A stretch of DNA of 64,000 nt from Galbula dea (taxonomy: Eukaryota > Chordata > Aves > Piciformes > Galbulidae): positions 503,499 to 567,498 of the forward strand of contig VWZX01006533.1 of assembly GCA_013399015.1 (NCBI GenBank), given 5' to 3'. Both the position numbers and the translations under genes were made by a program. Positions 10,421 through 22,600 of this stretch are shown in pieces; position 1 is the stretch's first letter; every line of letters starts with the position of its first letter. The notes beneath the pieces are model-generated. The model made no database searches, was not told the origin of the DNA, and worked only from the letters and a program-made list of their open reading frames with translations.

Positions 10421-11409
10421 AGGGAGAAAGCAAGGTCAGTGACCTTAATCCAGGCTGTGCATGCTCTATGTAGTGCCACATCTTCTCCTTTTCAGGGATG
10501 TTCTAAGTGCTCTTTCTCAGGGACAAGCTGTTGCACACTCACCACATCTGACCTGATCTTGGCAAGTCAGATCCTGCCAAGCAGCTGCTCCATGGTGACT
10601 TCCTTGTGCCTCAAACATCCTGAATGTAGATGAATTGTTCTTGCAGGCTCTTCTAGAGAAGCAGAACAGCATCCTCAGGCAGAGTGGAACCTCACCTGAA
10701 GCTGGTGCTGGTGCAGTGAAAGGATTCAGGGTCCATCCAGCTCACCTCTTAATCCATGCAGGGATTACTCCATGAGAGCTGAGCATGTCAAACCACCTCC
10801 CCCAGAAGACAGGTCCCTGGAAGTGAGGTCATCTGTGCTTCATGCAGAAAATTGCACTACAGGTCTCACCCATTCACCAGAGGTTTCCATAGCTACCCTC
10901 AGATGGAGACCAACAAAAGTGAGAGTGCCATTAATCCATCAACATCAGAAGATCCCTTGAGGACATAATTATCCATTTAGGCTGATTCAACCTCTTGGGT
11001 TTAGGTTATTATCCAAGTGCTGTCACTTGGAACAGCTTCCATCTCTGAACATCATTCTCAGACTGAAGTGATGCTTAGGAGACAGAAGGAGACCATCATA
11101 ACCTTGACCTTCAGCAAAGCCTTAGGGCATCCTCCTGCCCTGCAAGCTGCCTGGCAACAGGAGAGCCAACCCTGAGACATTTGAAGGGCAAGATGCTACA
11201 GAGTCTGTCTCCTCCTTCTCCTATCCACAAATAACCTGATTATTTGACCCAAGGCATCAGAAATGACCAGACAAGTGGTGAGGTCAATAACAGAGACAAT
11301 TGATATAGTGTATATAATTAATATGAATATATTAAGAGATAATTAATATATCCTTTACTCATTTACTAGTTTGAAGATGAGGTTGGTTTCAGGTCTCCAT
11401 CATGTTCCC
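10421..11409. other. Unique sequence, no gene seen
   Basis: Contains an AT-rich stretch near 11300-11355 rich in TATATAATTAATATG-like runs. No gene recognised. Confidence 0.55.
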
Positions 11410-11602
11410 TTCTTCTCCCAAGGTACAAGTAATAAGACAAGAGGAAATGCCTTCAGGTTGCACCAGGGGAAGCTCAGGTTGGATCTGAAGAGATATGACA
11501 CTTAGGGCCACAGTTTGCTGGTGAGCATGGTGCTGTGGGTTGGATGGTTGGACTCCATGATCTCAGAGGTCTTTTCCAACCAGAATGATTGTATGATTCT
11601 CA
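11410..11602 (+). mobile_element. CR1 group A (tail A2), internally deleted
   Basis: Sense fragment with CACCAGGGGAAGCTCAGGTT, then a deletion of the central tail, then GGTTGGATGGTTGGACTCCA and TTGTATGATTCTCAG. Confidence 0.85.
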
Positions 11603-12357
11603 GTAGAAACTCCAGAAGAGCATGCAGGGAGAACAGCAGTGATGTCACACTGGACATGGGACATCCCTGGGACCCAGGAGTGCAGAGATGCCAACTCCTG
11701 ACATGAAAACTCATCCTTCCTCCAAACCTTCTTGGGGGATTTAGGCAAAGAGAAACCCTATTGGTGATGTCCTCCATGAGTGAAGGTCATGCAGACAACC
11801 TTTTGGGCAAAGGCCACCTCCTTGTATCCTGGGATGATGGTGGGGATGGGAAGAAGTTCACAGCTCTTGGGCAAACTCCAGCATGTATGACCATCACCTT
11901 GGGTGTGGTGACCTAAAGGGTTTCCCCCCTCCTCAGTAACTGGTCCTCCCATCTCCCCAGAGCCTCCAGGAGCTTCTGTCTCCAATGTTCTCCTTCTCCA
12001 ACCCAGCAGATGGCGACAGGATACAAAACATTCCCTTCATTCTCGGCGGGTTTTTATGTTTCCTTTATTTCCACATTCCCTCTTTCCCATCCAGTTATTT
12101 CCATACTTCACAGCCATGGCTGCATCTCAGCTCCATTATCTTCCAGGATTCTCCTTTATTCCTCATGCTATCCAAGTCATCTCACATTGAGGGTCACCAC
12201 CAACCTTCTACTGCTCATGGAAGTTTGGAGGCACTACTCCAGGTACCCCTTGAGACTGCAGTCTTCTGAAACCCCAGCACGAGGGATGCCAACAATGTCA
12301 TCACTGGAACATTTCTGATCCATCTGCTTTCATGTCTGAGTATGTGACCTTATTTCT
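11603..12357. other. Unique sequence, no gene seen
   Basis: Two CpG-containing spots (GGCGACAGG and CTCGGCGGG, about 12013 and 12045) stand out in an otherwise CpG-poor region. No exon structure recognised. Confidence 0.5.
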
Positions 12358-12880
12358 CAGATAACTGGCAGGGCTTGGAAGGGACCTCTGTGGATCACCC
12401 AGTCCAACCCCTGCTAAAGCAGGAGCACCCACAGCAGCTTGCCCAGGGTCACCTCCAGCTGGGCTTGGAATCTCTCCCCACAAGGAGACTCCACAGCCTC
12501 TCTGCAAAGCCTGGGCCAGGGCTCCAACACCCTCACAACAAACAACAACCTCCTGCTCAGCTGCAACCTCCTAGGTTGCAGTTGGTGCTCAGTGCCCCTT
12601 GGGCTGTCCCTGGGCACCACTGAGCAGAGTCTGGCCCCAGACTCTTGCCTTCTGTCCTTTAGCTCTTGCTGAGCCTTGAGCAGCTCCCCTGTGGGGCTGC
12701 TATTCTCTAGGCTCAGCAGCCCCAGGGCTCTCAGCCTTTCCTCCTGCCAGAGCTGCTCCAGTGCCCTCAGCATCTTCCTAGCCTCTGCTGGACTCTCTCC
12801 AGCAGTTCCTTGTCTCTCTGGAACTGGGGAGCCCAGAGCTGGAGCCAGGACTCCAGCTGTGGCCTGACTAGGACAGAGCT
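12358..12880 (-). mobile_element. CR1 group B, 3' 0.52 kb
   Basis: Antisense copy from the tail (CCAGTCCAACCCCTGCTAAA) through the RT C-terminus. Minus-strand peptide motifs are WPRLCREAVESPCGERFQAQ and EERLRALGLLSLENSSPTGE. It ends near GGCCTGACTAGGACAGAGC. Confidence 0.94.
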
Positions 12881-13613
12881 GTTTTTCATTTTCATGACCT
12901 TCTCTAAGACTGTTACAACCATATGCAGGTCAACCACCACATTATTAGGGCTCAGAAGAGAACATTATCTTGGGAAGGTTTTCTTACCTTAGGCAGGTAA
13001 GAAATACTGTGACCTGTGTAAGAGGACTTGTAACCTATGAGCAATCAAAGTCAGTGGTAGGGTGGGAAAATGGGGAAGAACTAACAAGTTTTTGCTTTTG
13101 GAGATCTCATGGAACATTCCAATCTGGAATCCCAACAGAGTACAACAGCAACACAATCCCACACTTGCAATCCCTCACTTCTTTAAGGATCTCCACCCAA
13201 GACCAAGCCACAGACATCCCAGTCTGAGTTATTTGGAAGCCACTCTCAAGAAATGAAGTTTCCAACACCTCAGGCTTAAGTCTCTTTAGTGCCTGTGGAG
13301 CTGGGCTACACACAAAGTCTGCCATTCTCTCTGCTATGATGTTTAGGAGGAAGCATCAGCTGAAACCAGGACTGAGATGGTATCTGAACTCCTGGTTGTC
13401 ATAGAGACAGGAAGAGGCTGACCACCTCTTGGTTGCAGGAGGAGAGAGTGAGCTACAACATCTTCTCACCAGGAGAGATTCCAAAGACTTTTGAGATCTC
13501 TAAGTCTGACAGAGAAACACTTCTCTCCTATGGAGGAGAGCTCAACCACAACTCCCTGAGGCACTTGCTGGAGTCATGCAACTCATGGGGGGGAAATGGA
13601 AGAAAATCTCTTA
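12881..13613. other. Unique sequence, no gene seen
   Basis: No repeat family or exon recognised. Confidence 0.55.
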
Positions 13614-13735
13614 CCAGCTGGAGGTGACCCTGGGCAAGCTGCTGTGGGTGACCCTGCTTTAGCAGGGGGGTTGGACTAGGTGACCCCCAGAGGTCCTTTC
13701 CAACCTCCTCCCACCCATTGTGGGATTCTCTGAGC
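13614..13735 (+). mobile_element. CR1 group B, 3' tail
   Basis: Sense tail from CTGGAGGTGACCCTGGGCAA through CCTGCTTTAGCAGGGGGGTT to a TGGGATTCTCTG end. Confidence 0.92.
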
Positions 13736-13953
13736 TTTTCTCTGGTGTTGTTGAGCAGTTGGATTACTTCAGAGGAAAGAGAGAATCCCATGTGGTTTTA
13801 TCCTCTCCATAGCAAAGGTCTAGCCAAGGCAGCAGTAAGAACCTTCCTGAGATGTCTGCTGCTCCTTGGGCTAACAGAGAGAAGCAAAGGAGGTGTCCAT
13901 GCAAAGTCCTAACTCCTCTTCTGATAGGAAAAGCCACCTCACATGTTGCAGGA
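13736..13953. other. Unique spacer
   Basis: No feature recognised. Confidence 0.5.
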
Positions 13954-14385
13954 AGTCATAGAGCTGTCAGAGGTGGAAGAGACCTTAAAGATCATCTAGT
14001 TTCAACCCCCTGCCTGCCAGGGACACCTCCCACTAGAGCAGCTTGCCCACAGCCCCAGCCAGCCTGGCCTGAAAAGCTTCCAGGGATGGAGCTTCCACAG
14101 CCTCTCTGGCCAACCTGTGCCAGTGTCTCCCCACCCTCACAGGGAAGAACTTCCTCCTGATAGCCAATCTAAATCTCCCCTCCTCTAGTTTGCATCCATT
14201 CCCCCTAGTTCTATCACTCCCTGACCTCCTAACTGTCCCTCCCCATCTTTCTTGTAGCCCCCTTCAGATCCTGAAAGGCCACCAGAAGGTCTCCCTGGAG
14301 CCTTCTCTTCTCCAGACTGAACAACCCCAACTCTCTCAGTCTGTCCTCATAGGAGAGGTGCTGCAGCCCTCTGAAGTAGCCAACA
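13954..14385 (-). mobile_element. CR1 group C, 3' 0.43 kb
   Basis: Antisense, beginning AGTCATAGAGCTGTCAGAGG, with CCCTGCCTGCCAGGGACACC in the tail and GATCCTGAAAGGCCACCAGA further in. It ends after the LRELGL-coding segment. Confidence 0.94.
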
Positions 14386-14832
14386 GCCAAACCTCCTGAG
14401 TAGAGAAGATGTCAGGCCATTAGCCTGTTAATTGTGCTAATTGAGACACCAATAAGTGCCATTTTTCCCCCCATTCACAGAGTCAGTAGCCAGAAAGAAT
14501 TATTGATTGATATTTTCTCCTGGAAAACAGGTGGAAGCTCTTATGGAAAGCATTATTGAAAACTTATTTACCACCTGGAAGGAGATTTAATTTTCCCTAA
14601 GTAAAACCAATTAAGGAAATCAATCCTTACTCCTCTCTCTCCAGCACTGCTTCTGCAGTGCATGGCCATGAGTGCCACAAGCCTTCTCCTGGTAGAGATG
14701 TCCAGCTCCTAGCAGCCTAGCAGCTGCCATGGGAGGAGAGTTTGGGCCCTCTCAGCTGTCATGGGGTTTAGGATTTGGGAGAATGTGGTCTTGGGTAAAA
14801 ATGAGCATCTCAGGTGGAGTTGTCTGTGTGTT
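14386..14832. other. Unique sequence, no gene seen
   Basis: AT-rich 14400-14640. No gene recognised. Confidence 0.55.
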
Positions 14833-15165
14833 AGAGACCTTCTCACTCTCTGCAACTCCCTGAGAGGAGGCTGGAGCCAAGTGGGGGCTGGTCTCTTCTC
14901 CCAAGGAACAAGCAACAGGACAAGAGGAAACAGCCTCAAGTTGTGCCAGGAGAGGTTTAGGTTGGACATTAGGAACAATTTCTTCCCCAAAAGGGTTGCC
15001 AAGGCCTGGCCCAGGCTGCCCAGGGCAGTGCTGGAGTCACCATCCCTTGGTTGGTCTCAAAGCCATGGAGATGTGGTGCTGAGGACCATGGTTGGGTAGT
15101 GACCTGGCAGTGCTGGGGTAAGGATTGAAGCCTTGGCCCCTTCCAAGGAAGAGGATTCTATGACT
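14833..15165 (+). mobile_element. CR1 group A (tail A1), 3' end
   Basis: Sense copy from AGAGACCTTCTCACTCTCTG to GAGGATTCTATGACTGTGGG. It encodes RLDIRNNFFPKRVAKAWPRL near 14960-15010. Confidence 0.94.
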
Positions 15166-15277
15166 GTGGGATGAAGACACAGCTCTTCCTGACTGAAAGT
15201 TGGACTGCATTGAGATCTGTGACAGGCTGGCAGAGCCAGAGGTCAACATGGACCAACCCTTGGAGTGTCCTCTGACC

Positions 15278-15344
15278 TAAGTACCACACCTAGATGTTTT
15301 TTGAACCCCTCCAGGAATGGTGACTCCTCCCCTGCCCTGGATCA
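15278..15344 (-). mobile_element. CR1 group A (tail A3) remnant
   Basis: A 67-base antisense piece (AAGTACCACACCTAGATG then CCTCCAGGAATGGTGACTCC) matching the A3 tail at 33380-33440. Confidence 0.75.
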
Positions 15345-16044
15345 ATCAAAGCAACCCCTACATGAAGGAAGCAACCCCTAAACAGCTGCTCACTTATTCC
15401 ATCTGGGTCAGAAGATGTGCACTCAGTTCCAGGCACCCACTGGGACATCACTGTGCTAGTTCCAGCACAGCAGCAGCTTCTCCTCTGCGATGGCTGTGCT
15501 GAGGCAGCTGCTGAACCACTTCAGCCCTAACTGCACACAGTTGTTATCCCTAAACCTTCATTTTCCAGCCAGAATCTCACTTTTCTCCCCCTCTTCTCAT
15601 CATCATTAGTAGTAACCGATCCTAGAGTAAGCTGAACCTTCCTGGCTGATGCAGAGAGCCTCAGCTGCAAGGACCCAGGTGAACTCCAGCACAAGAAGAG
15701 CTCAGGGCAGATGAGAACAATGTCATAGGTGAAGGAAGCCAAGGATAAGCAAGGAGAAAAAGAGGAGAGGGAGAGTTTCACTGTGCTGCAGTTGGAAATG
15801 TGGGACAAGTAATCCTCTGGGTAGTTCATAGATCATAAATCCCAGAGTGGTTCCTGTTGGCCTGACAGGTGCCTGCTGAGCTTTCAATGGCATTTTTCTG
15901 ATGCATCCCATTTTTCACTGACTTTCAATGTTAATTGCATGTTGCATTTGGCATGAAGCCTCTTCTGTTGGCTGGGCTGAAGCACTTCTTCTTGATCACC
16001 TCTGCTGCTGCATCAGCCTCCTTTGGGAAGGTCCCTGACTTGTT
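15345..16044. other. Unique sequence, no gene seen
   Basis: No repeat family or exon recognised. Confidence 0.55.
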
Positions 16045-16580
16045 GTCCTGGAGTGGGCACTGGGTGAGGCCACAACTCCAATCCTGGGCTCAGGTTTGGG
16101 ATCCTCACTCCAAGAAGGACATGGAGGTGCTGAAGTGTGGCCAGAGAAGGGCAAGGAAGGTGGGGAAGGGTCTGGAGTACAGGTGTTGTGAGGAGCAGCT
16201 GAGGGAACTGGGCTTGGTTAGCCTGGAGAAGAAGAGGCTCAGGGGAGACCTTCTCACTCTCTGCAGCTCCCTGAGAGGAGCCTGGAGCCAGGTGGGAGTT
16301 GGGCTCTTCTCCCAAGGAACAAGTGATAGGACAAGAAGAATGTTTCCTCAAATTGCTCCAGGGGAGGTTTAGGTTGCACACTAGGAACAATTTCTTCCCC
16401 AAAAGGGTTGTCAAGGCCTGGCCCAGGCTGCTCAGGGCAGTGGTGGAGTCACCATCCCTGGAGGAGTTGAAAACTGGGTAGATGTGGTGCCTGGGGCCAT
16501 GGTTTAGTAGTGAGAATGGCAGTATTGGGTGGATGGTTGGACTGGATGATCTCAGGAGGCTTTTCCAACCAAACAGTCTG
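16045..16580 (+). mobile_element. CR1 group A (tail A2), 3' 0.54 kb
   Basis: Sense copy beginning in the SWxGHWxxxQLQSWxQVWxP-coding RT region. It passes through EVLKCGQRRARKVGKGLEY and ends GCTTTTCCAACCAAACAG. Frame is kept across about 140 codons from 15935 to 16372, which includes about 35 codons of non-CR1 sequence. Confidence 0.94.
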
Positions 16581-17080
16581 CTTCTTCTAGCCTTTTATTA
16601 GATAAGATAGCATAATATTTATTAGATTAGGTAAGGTTTATGAGATAAGAGCTGAAAATTTTGCTACTGCCCAGGGCTGGTACCAATGGGAAGCTTAGCA
16701 TAGGATTTATCTTGTATTTAACCTAACCCTTCCCTGATTCTCCATTCCAATTTCACCTAGTAACCTGACCTCCAAGTACACAGCAGGGTATAACAGGATC
16801 ATCTCTGTCTTGTAGCATCTTCCTATGAGACCTTATCTGATCAGAAGGCCTCAGAATGTGAGGTTTGTAAGAGCCATGGAAAAAAAAAAAAAAGCAGAAT
16901 AAATTGCTCCACCATTCATCTCTGTGCCAATGCATAATTATTCCCTGTATATTCTCCATGATACATGGAGGAGGCAGAGCTGTCACATCTTATTTTGCCA
17001 TTTATCATGGGCATCTTCTCACCATTTCTCTTCTGCTTCTTCTCTCCTACTTGTCAGAATGGAGTTTTTCTCCATGCTGA
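16581..17080. other. Unique sequence with an A-run
   Basis: AT-rich stretch with repeated TTAGATTAGATAAG-like words near 16598-16640 and an A14 run near 16880. No gene recognised. Confidence 0.55.
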
Positions 17081-17770
17081 TCACAGAATCACACAATCCC
17101 AGCATGGCAGGGGCTGGAAGGGACCTCTGGGCATCATCTAGTCCAACACCCCTGCTAAAGGAAAAGCAGGGGCACCCACAGCAGCTTGCCCAGGATCATC
17201 TCCAGAGGGGCTTGGAATCTCTCTCCAGAAGGAGACTCCACAGCCTCTCTGCAAAGCCTGGGCCAGGGCTCTGCCACCTGGACTGGGAACATATTTGGTC
17301 TTGTCTTCACATGGAACCTCCAGTGCTTCAGCTTACAGCCATTGCCCCTTGTCCTGTCACTGGACTCCACTGAGAAGAGCCTGACCCCATCCCCCTGACC
17401 TTCACCCTTCACATATTTAAAAGCATAGATGAGGTCACCCCTTAGCCTCCTCTTCTCCAAGCTCAAGAGCCCCAGCTCCCTCAGCCTTTCCTCCTCAGGA
17501 AAATGTTCCAGCCCCTTCAGCATCTTGGTGGCTCTGGGCTGGACTCTTTCCAGCAGTTCCCTCTCCTTCTTCAACTGAGGGGCCCAGAACTGGACACAAT
17601 ATTCCAGATGTGGCCTCCCCAGGGTAGAGTAAAGAGGAAGAAGAACCTCTCTTGACCTACTAACCACACTCCTTCTAATCCAGCCCAGAATCCCATTGGC
17701 CTCCTGGCCACAAGAGCACACTGCTGCCTCATGCTCATCCTTCCATCCACCAGGACCAAGTGGTTCCTTG
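17081..17770 (-). mobile_element. CR1 group B-like copy with long intact RT C-terminus
   Basis: Antisense copy. The minus-strand frame 17155-17721 stays open for 188 codons and reads as the C-terminal end of CR1 ORF2: LGRPHLEYCVQFWAPQLKKE, ERVQPRATKMLKGLEHF, LRELGLLSLEKRRLRGDLIY, SSDRTRGNGCKL, WPRLCREAVESPSGERFQAP. The upstream part (VLVDGRMSMRQQCALVARR) is in another frame, so one frameshift is present. The tail is a B type but the central region retains the ancestral RGDLI..SSDRTRGNG form, so this may be a sister or parent of the main B copies. Confidence 0.94.
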
Positions 17771-18259
17771 TAGCAGTTTTTAGAGCTTCAACCTCCTCAG
17801 AGCAGATTCCTTCTTGTGCTCTTTCCAGCCCACCCTTCCCATGCCAGTGGCTGCCAGTGCTCCTGCTGACATCCCCCCACCCTATCTGAATCTGCATTCC
17901 TTGTGTAAGGAATCTGACAAAGCACCCTGGGGACACTGAGAAAAACACTTCTCAGTTCCCTGTTTTCTGAAAGCCTCCTAAACCCAGGTTTCTGATGGAA
18001 AAAGCTTTGGAGAAAGCCCCCAGAAACCCAGAGACTATTCCCTCTGCCACATGCTTTGACTCAAGGCTCCTGAGAGACTTGCTCAGGCCAAGCAGCTTTG
18101 TAGAACACATCTCCATTGGTCTGCAATGCTTGTGAAGCAGCCACTGCTGATTTTTCTCTCATCATCTCTACCTAGAAGACATTAGCAAGAAATTATCTCC
18201 AGCCACATCATGATTCTGGTGCTGTCACATCCTTCCTGCAGCCTTAGCCAAGAGGATAA
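17771..18259. other. Unique sequence, no gene seen
   Basis: No repeat family or exon recognised. Confidence 0.55.
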
Positions 18260-18377
18260 GGGGAGTCACCAGCCCTGGAGGGGTCTAAAGAACATCAAAC
18301 TTAGGGTTTAGTGCCATGGTGGTGATGGGTTGATGATCTTAGAGGTCTCTTCCAACCTTAATAATGCTGTGATTGTG
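18260..18377 (+). mobile_element. CR1 group F tail remnant
   Basis: Sense tail with TTAGGGTTTAGTGCCATGGT, GATGATCTTAGAGGTCTCTT and a degraded ATGCTGTGATTGTGTG end. Confidence 0.82.
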
Positions 18378-18960
18378 TGTCATATATGAAGCCACTAATT
18401 AATGACTCTTCTTGCAATGCAAATATTTATTCATGCATTTTAGGGATTCAACACAGAGAAAAGGGAAAGCTTTCTGGAGAAGAGACCCATGACATCCATG
18501 TTTTCTCTTGTTTCCAAAGCTGTAAATAAAGGAAGAGCACAGGATTTGGCTTTTGTTAACAACTGTAATCCTGGGTTGCTAATAAAGGCTTGGGAACATC
18601 CATGCTGCCAACAGCCAGAGCCTCCTGTAACATTAATAATGCACTGAGGCTGCTGAAAGGGTGAATCCAGTTAAAGAATTTGTATTTAACTGGTTTTGAG
18701 GGGATTTATCTAAATCTAGCTGTTGATAAGCTTGGTTCTTAAAGCCAAATGGAGTTAAGAAGCCTGCCTCTAAATCCCACCAGGCTGCCAAGAGAATCCA
18801 ACATGTCTCTGGTGTTCCCTGGCATAAGTTCTCTTTCCACAGGAGGATGTTGTCATCTTGGCAGCCTTTTGCCACCTCCTTGCCTGCAGATGCTGGCACA
18901 TGGTCTCAGGGCACATCAGAGAGAAAGCAGCAAATGAGGAGAATAGGTAGATGCAAATTG
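18378..18960. other. Unique sequence, no gene seen
   Basis: No repeat family or exon recognised. Confidence 0.55.
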
Positions 18961-19198
18961 ACAGCAGGTCCAGAAAGGTTCTCCTCCCACTCTACTCTGC
19001 CCTAGTCAGGCCACAGCTGGAGTCCTGGCTCCAGCTCTGGACTCCCCAGTTCCAGAGAGACAAGGAACTGCTGGAGAGAGTCCAGCAGAGCACAGGAAGA
19101 TGCTGAGGGCACTGGAGCAGCTCTGGCAGGAGGAAAGGCTGAGAGCCCTGGGGCTGCTGAGCCTGGAGAAGAGCAGCCCCAGAGGGGATCTTGGACTG
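18961..19198 (+). mobile_element. CR1 group B, internal RT fragment
   Basis: Sense piece without a 3' tail. It runs from CAGCAGGTCCAGAAAGGTTC through GGAGAGAGTCCAGCAGAGCA to GCTGCTGAGCCTGGAGAAGA, matching the reverse of 12700-12880 and 45090-45330. It is truncated at both ends. Confidence 0.9.
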
Positions 19199-19611
19199 AG
19201 AAGTGCTAAACCCAGCTAAGCACCCTGAAACATCAGCTCCAAGGTGCCCAGATCTCCAAAGCCAGTGGATGACTGTAAGTGTAATCTTATTGTTGCCTCC
19301 TCACTTCCCACTTGGAACACAAGGGTTAATCATTTTTGTCACTGAGGTGGCAAGCAAACAGGCAGATTGGATTTGTGACCTGTTCAAGCACTGTAGCAGG
19401 AGACAGCAGAGAGGAAGGCTACAGGAAATTAATAATTCTGTCTTCAGGACCAGGTTTGAAATGTGTGGAGCAAGTGGAGCCTGGCTGAGGCACCAAGGAA
19501 CTGGGGAAAACAAAATCTTGGCTAGCTGCTCAGCCAGCAAAGAGCAGCCCATCCTGAGGGGGGGGGAAAGGGAGGAAAATGATGCATGGTTTTCTGAGGA
19601 CATGCATTGAG
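19199..19611. other. Unique sequence, no gene seen
   Basis: A G9-11 run lies near 19558-19567. No gene recognised. Confidence 0.5.
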
Positions 19612-20513
19612 ATCATAGAATCACAGAATATCCTGAGTTGGAAGGGACCCAGATCCAGTCCAACTCCTGTCCATGCACAGGACAAGCCCAAAGTCACCCC
19701 ATGTGGCTGAGAGCATTGGCCAAATGCTGCTGGGGTTCCAGGAGAGTTGGGACCATGGCTGCATCCCTGGGGAGCCTGTTCCAATGCTCCACCACTCTCT
19801 GGGGGAAGAACCTTCTCCTAAGGTCTAACCTGCCCCTCCCCTGGCACAGCTTCATGCCATTGCTCTGGGTGCTGTCACTGGTCACCAGAGAGAAGAGATC
19901 AGCTCCTGCCCCTCCTTCACCTCTGGTGAGGAAGCTCTAGACTGTGATGAGGTCTCTACTCAGCCTCCTCTTCCCCAGGCTGAACAGACCAAGTGACTTC
20001 AGGCTTTCTTCACCTGGCTTCCCCTCCAGACCCTTCACCACCTTTGTGACCCTCTCTGGGTGCCCTCTAACACCTGATATCCTCCTTGTGCTGTGGTGCC
20101 CAACACTGCACCCAATACTGCAGGTGAGGCCACAGCAGTCCAGAGCAGAGTGGGACCAGCACCTATCTCCCTCAGCTACCAATGCAGTGCTGGATGCACC
20201 CCAGCACCCAGCTGGCCCTTTTGGCTGCCAGAGCTCCCTGCTTGGCTCATCTTCAGCTTGTAATCAACCAAACCTCCTAGATCCCTCTCTGCAGGGCTGC
20301 TCTCCAGCCTCTCCTGCCCTAGCCTGGGGTAGACCCAGGGCTGTCCCTTCCCAGGTGCAGAATCTGGTACTTGCCTTTGTTTAACCTCATATTATCTGTG
20401 ACTGCCCAATCCTCCAACTTATCCAGAGCTCTCTGAAGATGAGCAGATGAAGACTGTCCCAAGGGGCCTGAGCTAGGACATTTTTTTCCAAGCCTCAACA
20501 TGAAGGGCTCCAT
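19612..20513 (-). mobile_element. CR1 group E, 3' 0.9 kb
   Basis: Antisense, the longest copy in the window. The tail (CATAGAATCACAGAATATCC, CTGTCCATGCACAGGACAAG) is followed by the RT C-terminus. Minus-strand motifs are RRFFPQRVVEHWNRLPRDA near 19830-19770 and LQRALDKLEDWAVTDNMRLN then KGKYQILHLGRDSPGSTPG near 20440-20320. Frames are interrupted between these blocks. Confidence 0.94.
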
Positions 20514-21599
20514 TATGCAGCTTTATTGACATTTAGGGACAGTGGTGTAGGTGTGAGTTGTGCAGTATCTGCATCTTTAGGGTGTCTAGGGAGAGAAGTT
20601 TTTGTCCAAGAGCAATTCCTCCTCTTCCAAGATCCTTAAGAAGTGGCAAATTTACCTTGGAGCAGGCAGTTTCTCATACAGACAAGAGCTCAAGCATTGG
20701 TCTCCCACCCAAGGAAATCAGATGTGTTCACTGTCATGGACAACTGCAATAAATACATTGGAATCTGTTGATTCTAGAGTGAATGCAACTAATCCATACT
20801 CATCCCCCACAGCATCTGAAAGAATAGCTGCAGATCAAATTAGCCCTGTCCTTAATTAGATTCATTTCCTTTAAAAATAAGAGACTTTTGTCTCATGCCA
20901 AATTCCATCACTGTTCTCATGTCCCAGTCATCAGTTGAGTCAGTAAGCTCTTGAGAAGCTGATGCAGCAGTCAATTAACCCATTTCATTATCAGCTTTCC
21001 TTTCTATGGAATATTTACTGTTTGGATGGCTAAGAAACTGCCATGTCAACCCTCCAAGCCCTGCAGAGGATTGATCTCACCAGGTCCTCAGAGTTTTGAT
21101 GTTCCCCTTGAGTTATCTCCACCTTTCCCAGCGTGGAGATGGAAGGACAAGAAAAACCTCTCTTTCCCAGTGCAGAGCTCATTCCAGCTCAGTCAGACCA
21201 AGAAATCTGACATCTTCCTTCCATGCCTTTAAAATGGAATTGGATTGAGCCACTAGCAAAACAGCCAAGTGTGGGACAAAGCCTTCAGCAGAAGGCCACA
21301 GGCTCTAAAACCTCTGATCTGAGGTGGTTGAGCTCTGGCAATTCATTAAACACTCTGTAATCAAGAGGTCCTTCTGCACACCAGGCTGGGCACACAGCCT
21401 CCAGCTGAGGCTCACCTTTACCTGCAGGAAGCTCTCTGACAGAAGGAGGAACCAGAGATGCTACCTTTGATATTTAACTTGCATTTTAACCATCTGCTGT
21501 TGGAAGGAGGTGAAGCTGCATCTTCCACCATGGTCAGCTGTAGCTTGAGGCTGAGACACCTGAAATCATTTGGACTCTAATTTGGTTAGTCTGCCCCAC
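20514..21599. other. Unique sequence, no gene seen
   Basis: One of the longer CR1-free stretches of the left half. The AT-rich part at 20835-21010 has no low-complexity character. No gene recognised. Confidence 0.55.
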
Positions 21600-22165
21600 C
21601 TTTCTTATTCTCCCCTTTAAGTACTGAAAGGCTGCAGTAAGGTCTCCCTGGAGCCTTCTCTTCTCCAGCCTCAACAACCCCAACTCTCTCAGCCTGGCCT
21701 CACAGCAGAGAGCTTCCAGCCCTCAGATCATTTCTGTGGCCTCCTCTGGCCCTGCTCCCCCAGCTCCATGTCTGTGCTGTGCTGTGCTGTGCTGTGCTGT
21801 GCTGTGCTGTGCTGAGGACTCCAGAGAGGGCCCCAAGCACTGCAGCTGAGGTCTCCCCAGAGCAGAGGCACAATCCCCTTCCTGCCCTGCTGGCCATGCT
21901 GCTGGGGCTGCAGCCCAGGAGAGGGTTGGCTTCTGGGCTGGGAGCTCACATTGCTGCCTCATGGGCAGCTTCTCACCCAGCAGTACCCCCAAGTCCTTCT
22001 CCTGGGGGCTGCTCTTCATCCCCCAACATGCATTTGTGCTTGGCATTGCCCCAGCCCATGTTCAGGACCTTGCACTTGGCCTTGTTAAACCTTTTGAGGT
22101 CCACCCAAGACTTCTCAAGTCTGCCCAGGTCCCTCTGAGTGACATCCCTTCCCTGTAGGTTTGGA
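21600..22165 (-). mobile_element. CR1 group D, internal 0.57 kb, with microsatellite
   Basis: Antisense RT region lacking the 3' tail. Minus-strand motifs include DLGRLEKSWVDLKRFNKAKC and KVLNMGWGNAKHKCMLGDE near 22130-22010. A pentanucleotide expansion interrupts it at 21773-21815. Confidence 0.92.
21773..21815. repeat. (GTGCT)n microsatellite inside CR1
   Basis: About eight to nine CTGTG units. The related copies near 3810 and 49690 carry only two units (CTGTGCTGTGCTGAGG), so the expansion arose within this element. Confidence 0.95.
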
Positions 22166-22557
22166 GCCTTTTCAGCCCTTTTCATCCCTCCTGCTGTGCA
22201 TTTCTAGTCCAGGAGGTAATAGCAGAACAGCTCAGCTACCACCCATGTGCTAGCTGATGCTGAAGGGCATCCATTCTCCCTGTGGCTGGATTGAAATCAA
22301 TTAGCAGATCCAGCTCTTACTCCCACAGGGCAGATCTTGGGTGTGCAGCCTGGTGGGAATCCTGCACCTTTGGCCACTCAGGGGCTTCTTTGCAGACACA
22401 GGACATCACAGAGAGAGCAGCAGGTGGTGAAGCAGGAAATCTGCCTCCCAGTCTCTCTTCTGTTCCTTGTTCTTTAACAAACCTGCAGGATTTCCAGCAG
22501 TCCTTTCCAGGTAGGGCAGGGCTGTTGGAGCAGGGTGAGCATCACTGCATCCTTTAA
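22166..22557. other. Unique sequence, no gene seen
   Basis: No feature recognised. Confidence 0.5.
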
Positions 22558-22600
22558 CATGGAATCACAGGCTGGTTTGGGTTGGAGGGGACCTTTATCT
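22558..22600 (-). mobile_element. CR1 3' terminus stub
   Basis: A 40-base antisense CR1 terminus (GAATCACAGGCTGGTTTGGG then GGAGGGGACCTTT) immediately abutting a sense copy. Confidence 0.75.
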
